A program made the translations under genes and the position numbers. 64,000 nucleotides of DNA from Acidovorax radicis (lineage in GTDB: Bacteria; Pseudomonadota; Gammaproteobacteria; Burkholderiales; Burkholderiaceae_C): the NCBI RefSeq assembly GCF_020510705.1, contig NZ_CP075184.1, forward strand, positions 3,968,001 through 4,032,000. Reading direction: 5' to 3'. The first letter of the stretch is position 1, and every line of letters starts with the position of its first letter. Shown one piece after another: positions 57,504 to 64,000 of this stretch. The notes below the pieces were generated by a model. The model was given only the letters and a program-made list of their open reading frames with translations, had not been told where the DNA came from and searched no databases.

Positions 57504-60260
57504 TCAGGCCAGCTTGCCGTGGCACTGCTTGTATTTTTTACCGCTGCCGCAAGGGCATGGGTCATTGCGGCCAACCCGCATGCCTTCCGGCAACGCTGCC
57601 TGCGTCGCCCCTTGCGTGTCTGCCGTGACCTCCACGCCACCCGTTTCGGTGGGCGCTGTATAGGTCACGTTGGCGATACTTTCGGCGCGGTTTTCCATGT
57701 CTTGCGCAGCCTGATCCAGCTGCGCAGGCGACTGGATCTGCACCGTCATGAGAACCTTGGTGACTTCGTTCTTGACCTGGTCGATGAGCTGGCGGAACAG
57801 CTCGAACGCTTCGCGCTTGTATTCCTGCTTGGGCTGCTTTTGGGCATAGCCGCGCAGGTGAATGCCCTGGCGCAAGTAGTCCAGCGCGCTCAGGTGATCG
57901 CGCCAGTTGGAGTCGAAATTCTGCAGCAGCACCATGCGCTCGAACTGCGTGAAGTTTTCGCGGCCAACCTGCTCGACCTTGGCGTCGAAAGACGCATGGG
58001 CTGCACGCACCACCTTCTCGAGAATCTCGTCATCGGTAATGACGTTGGCGCCTTGCACTTCCTGCTGCAGCGGGATCACCACGTGCCATTCATCGGCCAA
58101 CACCCGTTCGAGGGTGGGCAAGTCCCACTGCTCTTCCACGGATTCGGCAGGTACATACTGGCGCACGAGATCGGTCATGCAATCCTCGCGCATGGCGAAG
58201 ATCATCTCTGACAGGTCGATGGAGTCCAGGATGTCATTGCGCTGCTGATAGATCACCTTACGCTGGTCGTTGGCAACGTCGTCGTACTCCAGCAGCTGCT
58301 TGCGGATATCGAAGTTACGGGCTTCCACCTTGCGCTGGGCCGACTCGATGCTGCGGGTCACGATGCCGGCCTCGATGGCCTCACCATCGGGCATCTTCAG
58401 GCGGTCCATGATGGCCTTGACGCGGTCGCCAGCGAAGATACGCATCAGCGAGTCGTCCAGGCTCAGGTAGAAGCGCGAAGAGCCGGGGTCGCCCTGGCGG
58501 CCCGAGCGGCCACGCAGCTGGTTGTCAATGCGGCGCGACTCATGGCGCTCGGTGGCGATGATGCGCAGGCCACCCAGGGCCTTGACCTTCTCGTGGTCGA
58601 TCTTCCACTGCTCGCGCAAGGCGCTGACCTTGGCGGCGCGGTCGGTTTCCGACAGGGTCTCATCGGCTTCGATCGCCGCCACATCCTTTTCGATGTTGCC
58701 GCCGAGCACGATGTCGGTACCACGGCCTGCCATGTTGGTGGCGATGGTGATCATGCCTTCGCGCCCGGCCTGGGCCACAATGTCTGCCTCGCGGGCGTGC
58801 TGCTTGGCATTGAGCACCTGGTGCGGCAGGCCTTCCTTGTTCAGCAACTGGTCGATGATTTCGGAATTCTCGATCGACGTGGTGCCCACCAGCACGGGTT
58901 GGCCGCGTTCATGACATTCGCGGATGTCCTTGATCGCTGCTTCGTATTTCTCGCGTGTGGTTTTGTACACGCGGTCCAGCTGGTCATCGCGCTTGCTCGG
59001 GCGATTGGGCGGAATGACGGTGGTTTCGAGGCCGTAGATTTCCTGAAACTCATAGGCCTCGGTGTCGGCCGTACCGGTCATGCCGGCGAGCTTGTTGTAC
59101 AGGCGGAAATAGTTCTGGAACGTGATGGAAGCCAGCGTCTGGTTCTCGGCCTGGATGTTCACGCCTTCCTTGGCCTCCACCGCCTGGTGCAGGCCTTCGC
59201 TCCATCGGCGGCCAGACATCAGTCGACCCGTGAATTCGTCCACGATCACGATTTCGTCGTTTTGCACCACGTAGTGCTGGTCGCGGTGATACAGGTGATT
59301 GGCCCGCAGCGCCGCATACAGGTGGTGCATGAGCGTGATGTTGGCGGGGTCATAGACCGAGGCGCCTTCTGCGATCAAACCCTGGCTGGCCAAAATGCGC
59401 TCGGCGCTCTCGTGGCCCTGCTCAGTCAGGAATACCTGGTGGGTCTTTTCGTCGAGCGTGAAATCACCGGGTTTGGTGACACCCTCGCCCGTGCGAGGGT
59501 CTGCCTCGCCCTCTTGCCGCGTCAAGAGCGGCACCACCTTGTTCATGGCAACGTACATCGCGGTGTGGTCTTCAGCCTGGCCGCTGATGATCAACGGCGT
59601 GCGCGCCTCGTCAATCAGGATGGAGTCCACCTCATCCACGATCGCGAAGTTCAGGCCCTGCTGGACGCGATCGTTCGCTTCGTACACCATGTTGTCGCGC
59701 AGGTAGTCAAAACCATACTCGTTGTTGGTGCCATAGGTGATGTCCGCGCGATAGGCGGCCTGCTTTTCTTCGCGCGGCATGTTGGGCAGGTTGATACCTA
59801 CCGTCAACCCCAGGAAGTTGTACAACCGCCCCATCCACTGCGCATCGCGATTGGCCAGGTAGTCGTTCACCGTCACGACATGCACGCCCTTGCCGGAAAG
59901 CGCATTGAGGTACACGGGCAGCGTAGCCGTTAGCGTCTTGCCCTCGCCAGTGCGCATTTCTGCAACCTTGCCAAAATGCAGCGCCATGCCGCCGAGCAAT
60001 TGCACATCGAAATGCCGCATCTTCATGATGCGCTTGGAACCTTCGCGGACCACCGCAAAGGCCTCGGGAAGAATGTCGTCCAGCAACTCGCCCCGGGCAA
60101 CGCGCTCCTTGAAATCCTGCGTTTTTGCGCGGAGCTGCTCATCCGACAGCTTTTCGTACTCGGGCTCCATCGCATTGATGCGGTCGACGGTCTTGCGGTA
60201 CTGCTTGAGGAGCCGATCATTACGGCTGCCGAATATTTTGGTGAGAAAGTTGGTGGCCAT
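57504..60260 (-). CDS. secA: Preprotein translocase ATPase SecA
   Basis: SecA drives protein export through SecYEG. The 918-residue protein has Walker [10 protein letters not shown], the DEAD-type [28 protein letters not shown], and a C-terminal zinc site [14 protein letters not shown]. It lies between the M23 peptidase gene and argJ. Confidence 0.98.
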   Translation of the reverse strand: MATNFLTKIFGSRNDRLLKQYRKTVDRINAMEPEYEKLSDEQLRAKTQDFKERVARGELLDDILPEAFAVVREGSKRIMKMRHFDVQLLGGMALHFGKVAEMRTGEGKTLTATLPVYLNALSGKGVHVVTVNDYLANRDAQWMGRLYNFLGLTVGINLPNMPREEKQAAYRADITYGTNNEYGFDYLRDNMVYEANDRVQQGLNFAIVDEVDSILIDEARTPLIISGQAEDHTAMYVAMNKVVPLLTRQEGEADPRTGEGVTKPGDFTLDEKTHQVFLTEQGHESAERILASQGLIAEGASVYDPANITLMHHLYAALRANHLYHRDQHYVVQNDEIVIVDEFTGRLMSGRRWSEGLHQAVEAKEGVNIQAENQTLASITFQNYFRLYNKLAGMTGTADTEAYEFQEIYGLETTVIPPNRPSKRDDQLDRVYKTTREKYEAAIKDIRECHERGQPVLVGTTSIENSEIIDQLLNKEGLPHQVLNAKQHAREADIVAQAGREGMITIATNMAGRGTDIVLGGNIEKDVAAIEADETLSETDRAAKVSALREQWKIDHEKVKALGGLRIIATERHESRRIDNQLRGRSGRQGDPGSSRFYLSLDDSLMRIFAGDRVKAIMDRLKMPDGEAIEAGIVTRSIESAQRKVEARNFDIRKQLLEYDDVANDQRKVIYQQRNDILDSIDLSEMIFAMREDCMTDLVRQYVPAESVEEQWDLPTLERVLADEWHVVIPLQQEVQGANVITDDEILEKVVRAAHASFDAKVEQVGRENFTQFERMVLLQNFDSNWRDHLSALDYLRQGIHLRGYAQKQPKQEYKREAFELFRQLIDQVKNEVTKVLMTVQIQSPAQLDQAAQDMENRAESIANVTYTAPTETGGVEVTADTQGATQAALPEGMRVGRNDPCPCGSGKKYKQCHGKLA

Positions 60261-60396
60261 GCGAGCAAGACCGCTTGGCCCGCTGCAATCAGCGCGTCAA
60301 GCGACCGAAGTCCCTAATATGAATTGAGTTCAGGTGGGTGCTTTGACCGCGATTGCAAGCACTGCAACACGTGGCCAAAACACCAGATCCGCGATT

Positions 60397-61380
60397 TTAC
60401 CTGCCCGATGCAGGTGCCACCGTCGGAGCAGCCGACGGCCCGGGTTGCAGCGCCGCCACCTGGGCTTCAACGGCAGCCCCACCGGCACTCAGGAACTTCT
60501 GTGGATCCTGAAAAACGCCCTGCACCAGCACTTCAAAATGCAGATGCGGCCCGGTCGATCGCCCGGTGGTGCCCACCTCGGCAATCTTTTGCCCGCGGCG
60601 CACGATATCACCTTGCTTCACCAGCGTACGAGAGGCATGGGCGTATCGAGTGACCAGCTGGTTGCCATGATCGATTTCGATCATATTTCCGTAAGCGGGG
60701 TGAAACTCCTGCGTGACCACCACGCCACCCGCCGCAGCGAGAATATCCGTTCCTGTGCTGGCCTGAAAATCGAGACCCGTGTGGAGTGCCGATTGGCCCG
60801 TGATGGGGTCCACGCGCCATCCGAAACCGGAACCTGCGGTTCGCCCTGTCACCGGCGCACGCGTGGGTATCATCTTTTTGCGAATGTGCTGATCAAACAG
60901 GCGGGACTCCAGCACGGTCATTAAATCAACGCGCTGGTTGGTCAGTCGCTCCAACTCGTCCAAGGTGGACTGAAGCTCCTCCATCGACAGGCTATGCGCA
61001 CTCACCAAAACGCCACCCCGTCCGTCGGCTTTCCGTGAATCCGTAGGGGCCATGCCCGCCAGGCCGAGGACGCGATCACCCAGCGATTCGAGTTGCGCCA
61101 CGCGCGCCTGCATTTCCCCAACGCGGCGGGCCATGGCATCGAGGTTGGCACGCATGAAACGGTCACGCTCGGCGAATTCATCCTTGGCCACCAGCCCCAT
61201 CAGCGAACCCGCGATCGGCCAGCCCTCCCGGGCGCCTTTGAGAAAGACCCAGTGGTACAGGGTTGCAGCCACCAGCATGAGGCACAGTGATATCGCCAAA
61301 CCAGCCAGCAGCAGCCGCGTTCCTGACAGATGAATGGCTCGGCTGCGTGCCAGCCTCGCGTCCGTGATAATCAAATGCAC
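60397..61380 (-). CDS. M23-family metallopeptidase with N-terminal membrane anchor
   Basis: The 327-residue protein has one membrane helix (about residues 22-45), a helical/coiled-coil region (about 70-150), and a C-terminal LytM/M23 domain with HTGLDF and HLHFEV, the zinc and catalytic residues. It probably cuts peptidoglycan cross-links or activates an amidase. The start is a GTG. It lies upstream of secA and is divergent from the DciA-like gene. Confidence 0.9.
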   Translation of the reverse strand: MHLIITDARLARSRAIHLSGTRLLLAGLAISLCLMLVAATLYHWVFLKGAREGWPIAGSLMGLVAKDEFAERDRFMRANLDAMARRVGEMQARVAQLESLGDRVLGLAGMAPTDSRKADGRGGVLVSAHSLSMEELQSTLDELERLTNQRVDLMTVLESRLFDQHIRKKMIPTRAPVTGRTAGSGFGWRVDPITGQSALHTGLDFQASTGTDILAAAGGVVVTQEFHPAYGNMIEIDHGNQLVTRYAHASRTLVKQGDIVRRGQKIAEVGTTGRSTGPHLHFEVLVQGVFQDPQKFLSAGGAAVEAQVAALQPGPSAAPTVAPASGR

Positions 61381-61419
61381 TACGAGTTCTCCGCGTCCAC
61401 AGACGCCACATCACACCCC

Positions 61420-61719
61420 ATGAATCGCCGCCACCATGCCGTTACGCTACAGCAAGCCAGCGAGGAATCCCCCACGCTGGCCAGGCTCACAGCGCTGACA
61501 CGTGACTCGAGTGATCGGCTTAAAGCCATTGAATTGCTGATCCCCGCCGCACTGCGCCCTGCCGTGCAGGCGGGCCCCATTGATGGAGACAACTGGTGCC
61601 TGCTCGTCAAAAGCAACGCAGCTGCAGCAAAAATACGCCAACTGCTACCTGCCTTGCAGGCCCATTTGCGCACTCGGGGGTGGGAGGTTAACGCGATTCG
61701 CCTGAAAGTTCAAACCTGA
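61420..61719 (+). CDS. DUF721/DciA-like protein
   Basis: The short 99-residue protein has the DciA-like pattern: a helical start with LTALTRDSSDRLKAIELLIP, then WCLLVKSNAAAAKIRQLLPALQAHL. DciA proteins load the replicative helicase in many bacteria. The ATG at 61420 (MNRRHHAV) was chosen; earlier Met codons are possible. The position beside the M23 and secA genes is common. A direct helicase role is inferred only from the family. Confidence 0.75.
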   Translation: MNRRHHAVTLQQASEESPTLARLTALTRDSSDRLKAIELLIPAALRPAVQAGPIDGDNWCLLVKSNAAAAKIRQLLPALQAHLRTRGWEVNAIRLKVQT

Positions 61720-61762
61720 CAGGTTGCTTCAGAGGCACTGAGTGCAGCGAATCAAAAAAAGA

Positions 61763-61838
61763 TGGTGCCGGTTGTCGGAATCGAACTGACGACCTACCGC
61801 TTACAAGGCGGGTGCTCTACCAACTGAGCTAAACCGGC
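61763..61838 (-). tRNA. tRNA-Thr (anticodon TGT)
   Basis: The minus strand gives a 76-base cloverleaf: GCCGGTT pairs with AACCGGC, the anticodon loop is CTTGTAA with TGT, the T loop has TTCGATT, and CCA is encoded. Confidence 0.96.
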
Positions 61839-61887
61839 GAACGCAGGATTCTACCCTGCGATTTGAGCCCAAAATTCGAATGTGCTG

Positions 61888-62415
61888 CTATTTAACCCGC
61901 TTGAGAGAGGGTCTGGCACCACCCGATGTGGGAGGAGGACGCGGCGCATCGTCTCCCTTGTCTTTGTTCGCCTCATCGACCGCAACGAGTTGCACCACGC
62001 GATCGTCGGGCGTTGGCAGTGGGGTAATCGCGTCCGACGATGCCGACACATCCGCCAGGGCAGTCGCAATGTCCGCCGCGCCGGAAAGCACGTCGTTAGG
62101 GGGCGGAAATGCCATACCCTGCCCGTTTTCACGGGCGTAGATGGCAATGACACGCCCTATCGGAACCAATATCTCACGGGGTTTTCCGCCGAATCGCGCC
62201 TTGAATTCAATGAAATCATTGCCCAGTTGCAGCGCGCTTGTCGCGTCGAAACTGATGTTCAGCACAATTTCACCGTCCTTCACGAACTCCCTTGGCACCT
62301 GCACGGAATCGTCCACACGCACCGCAACATAGGGCGTTAACCCGTTGTCGGTGCACCACTCATACAGGGCGCGAATGAGATAGGGGCGCGTGGATGTCGA
62401 TTCCTGTGCGGTCAT
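61888..62415 (-). CDS. sspB: ClpXP adaptor SspB
   Basis: SspB delivers ssrA-tagged proteins to ClpXP. The 175-residue product has a folded domain (RPYLIRALYEWC, then FKARFGGKPREILVP with GRVIAIYARENGQG), a long Pro/Asp-rich linker, and a C-terminal RPSLKRVK that resembles the E. coli ClpX-binding tail. It follows sspA on the same strand. Confidence 0.93.
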   Translation of the reverse strand: MTAQESTSTRPYLIRALYEWCTDNGLTPYVAVRVDDSVQVPREFVKDGEIVLNISFDATSALQLGNDFIEFKARFGGKPREILVPIGRVIAIYARENGQGMAFPPPNDVLSGAADIATALADVSASSDAITPLPTPDDRVVQLVAVDEANKDKGDDAPRPPPTSGGARPSLKRVK

Positions 62416-62464
62416 GAAAGTGAAGTGATCTGCGTGAAATGAATAAAAGCTGGAGAACTGCAGG

Positions 62465-63076
62465 TTACTTGCGCATGACCTTTTCGGAAGGTGTCAGCGC
62501 TTCAATGTAGGCCGGACGCGAGAAGATACGTTCCGCGTATTTGAGCAGCGGAGCCGCGTTCTTGCTCAGGTCGATGCCATAGTAGTCAAGACGCCACAGC
62601 AGTGGCGCAATGGCCACGTCGAGCATCGAGAAATTGTCGCCGAGCATGTATTTGTTCTTCAAAAACACTGGCGCCAGTTGCGTGAGGCGGTCACGAATGT
62701 GCGCACGTGCCTTTTCCAGCGCCTTCTCGTTGCCCTTGGTGGCGCGTGATTCCAGAGAATTCACGTGCACAAACAGCTCTTTCTCGAAATTCAGCAGAAA
62801 CAGGCGAACGCGGGCACGATCCACTGGGTCACCAGGCATGAGCTGCGGGTGCGGGAAACGTTCATCGATGTATTCATTGATGATGTTCGATTCATACAGA
62901 ATCAGGTCCCGCTCTACCAGAATAGGCACCTGGCCATACGGGTTCATCACGCTGATGTCTTCGGGCTTGTTGTACAGGTCCACATCGCGAATTTCAAAGT
63001 CCATGCCCTTTTCAAACAGGACAAAACGGCAGCGGTGGGAGAAGGGACAGGTCGTACCCGAATAAAGCACCATCAT
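62465..63076 (-). CDS. sspA: Stringent starvation protein A
   Basis: The 203-residue protein has a glutathione S-transferase fold: an N-terminal thioredoxin-like part (YSGTTCPFSHRCRFVLFEKG, then NPYGQVPILVERD), and a helical C-terminal part (DNFSMLDVAIAPLLWRLDYY). SspA binds RNA polymerase in E. coli. It lies between petC and sspB, a frequent order. The first ATG or the next could be used. Confidence 0.93.
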   Translation of the reverse strand: MMVLYSGTTCPFSHRCRFVLFEKGMDFEIRDVDLYNKPEDISVMNPYGQVPILVERDLILYESNIINEYIDERFPHPQLMPGDPVDRARVRLFLLNFEKELFVHVNSLESRATKGNEKALEKARAHIRDRLTQLAPVFLKNKYMLGDNFSMLDVAIAPLLWRLDYYGIDLSKNAAPLLKYAERIFSRPAYIEALTPSEKVMRK

Positions 63077-63130
63077 GGTGGGAGACTCCTAAAAATCAAA
63101 AGAGTGGGACGCCAAAAGCGCCCACTCTGT

Positions 63131-63161
63131 AAAAAATCCAAGTGCACCCCGAAGGGTGCTT
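63131..63161 (-). terminator. Terminator after petC
   Basis: On the minus strand AAGCACCC-TTCG-GGGTGCACTT (one bulged A) is followed by GGATTTTTT. It lies between petC and sspA. Confidence 0.7.
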
Positions 63162-63177
63162 GTGATGGATCCAGCGT

Positions 63178-63936
63178 TTACTTGATGTCCTTCCAGAAGG
63201 CTGCATTCAACCTCCAGGCAATGACCGTGAAGACACCCAGGAATATCAACACCCAGACGCCGATTCTCCAGCGCGTATTCTGTGCAGGCTCCCCCATCCA
63301 CTGCAGGTAATTCACCAGATCACCGATGTTCTGATCGAACTGCAGAGGCGTCATCGTGCCTGGCGTGATTTGCTCCCAACCCTTGAAAACCTCGGTGTTG
63401 TGGCCATGGCTCTCATGTGCTTCGAACACGGGGCGACGGTCCCCTTGAAGTTGCCACAGGACGTGGGGCATACCTACATTGGGGAATACAAGGTTGTTCC
63501 AGCCCGTGGCCTTGGTTTCGTCCCGGTAGAACGTGCGCAGGAAGGTGTACAGATAGTCAGCGCCCGTACCGCCATGGCCCGCACGCGAACGCGCGATCAC
63601 GGTCAGATCGGGAGGATTCGCACCGAACCACTCCTTGGCTTGCTTCGGATCAATCGAGGCCTTCATGGTCTCGCCAACCTTGTCGGTCGTGAACAACAAG
63701 TTGTCCTTGATCTGCTGTTCGGTCAGCCCGATGTCGCGCAGACGGTTAAAGCGCATGTAGGCAGCCGAATGGCAGCTCAGGCAGTAGTTGACAAACACCT
63801 TGGCGCCGTTTTGCAGCGAAGCCAGGTCATTGGTCTTGTTGGGAGCTTTGTCCCAGGCGAGGGTGTCGCCAGCAGCATGGGCAGCGCCAGCGGCCAGGCC
63901 CACTGCGGCGATCAACGTGAGGATGATTTTCTTCAT
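63178..63936 (-). CDS. petC: Cytochrome c1 of the bc1 complex
   Basis: The 252-residue protein has a signal peptide (AAHAAG), the haem site C52-L-S-C55-H56, NVGMPHVLW with the likely axial Met, and a C-terminal membrane helix (WVLIFLGVFTVIAW). It passes electrons from the Rieske protein to soluble cytochrome c. It follows petB. Confidence 0.95.
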   Translation of the reverse strand: MKKIILTLIAAVGLAAGAAHAAGDTLAWDKAPNKTNDLASLQNGAKVFVNYCLSCHSAAYMRFNRLRDIGLTEQQIKDNLLFTTDKVGETMKASIDPKQAKEWFGANPPDLTVIARSRAGHGGTGADYLYTFLRTFYRDETKATGWNNLVFPNVGMPHVLWQLQGDRRPVFEAHESHGHNTEVFKGWEQITPGTMTPLQFDQNIGDLVNYLQWMGEPAQNTRWRIGVWVLIFLGVFTVIAWRLNAAFWKDIK

Positions 63937-63953
63937 TGTTGCTATCTCCAGGC

Positions 63954-64000
63954 TCAGTGCGCCACAAAGTTCACGCGGTCGGGCACAGGCTTGGTTTCGC
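63954..64000 (-). CDS. petB: Cytochrome b of the bc1 complex, C-terminal end
   Basis: The last 47 bases read on the minus strand as ETKPVPDRVNFVAH then a stop, the typical end of proteobacterial cytochrome b. It directly precedes petC. The rest lies beyond the right edge. Confidence 0.75.
   Translation of the reverse strand, partial: ETKPVPDRVNFVAH

Overview
The window looks like a piece of a betaproteobacterial chromosome, most likely Comamonadaceae (Acidovorax-like). The basis is the high G+C content and several gene orders typical of that group: pilBCD-coaE-zapD-yacG, secA next to an M23 peptidase and a DciA-like gene, sspA-sspB beside cytochrome bc1, ubiE/ubiJ/ubiB together, and a ugpBAEC-ugpQ operon. 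The genus call rests on gene order and repeat style, not on a search. No prophage, transposase gene, CRISPR array or rRNA was seen.

Layout. 1-9.4 kb: start of a histidine phosphatase gene, a small secreted protein, DUF429 and EamA genes, a folE-BLUF pair, clsB with its EEP-family partner, a receiver-TPR protein, nudB and a CsgG-like lipoprotein. 9.4-13.8 kb: aspS, DUF502, an FmdB-type zinc ribbon and a sodium/solute symporter. 14-19.6 kb: ubiquinone genes (ubiE, a Tim44-like gene, ubiJ, ubiB), DUF971 and a HIT protein. The Tim44-like and ubiJ genes are separated by a 292-bp structured inverted-repeat element. 19.7-25 kb: a 1305-residue FAD/Fe-S oxidoreductase and serA. 25-30.8 kb: a glycerol-3-phosphate uptake operon (ugpB-A-E-C, a VOC gene, ugpQ) behind a Pho-box-like site. 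31-41 kb: a large MscS channel, hemA-prfA-prmC-grxD, an orphan Lon-like AAA ATPase and a CNNM/CBS membrane protein. 41-49 kb: slt, proS, rppH, proB, obgE, rpmA, rplU, ispB and tRNA-Pro. 49-64 kb: pilB-C-D, coaE, zapD, yacG, mutT, a DUF815 ATPase, argJ, secA, an M23 peptidase, a DciA-like gene, tRNA-Thr, sspB, sspA, petC and the end of petB.

Almost everything is housekeeping. The unusual material lies between genes. (1) An approximately 45-55 bp hairpin repeat occurs 11 times; ten copies read in the same direction on the + strand whatever the direction of the neighbouring genes. One copy lies in frame inside the FAD oxidoreductase gene, one fills the whole gap between argJ and the DUF815 ATPase gene, and one runs up to the prmC start codon. 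(2) A G+C-rich hairpin repeat occurs three times, each just after the stop codon of a minus-strand gene. (3) A 292-bp MITE-like or structured element has 18-bp inverted ends, two nested stems and a possible TTA target duplication that coincides with a stop codon; a solo end of the same type lies at the nudB stop.

Functional links visible in the window: PrmC methylates the release factor made by prfA just upstream; SspB delivers substrates to ClpXP and is paired with SspA; UgpQ makes glycerol-3-phosphate, the substrate of UgpBAEC; UbiE, UbiJ and UbiB act in one pathway; PilD processes pilins for the PilB/PilC machine.
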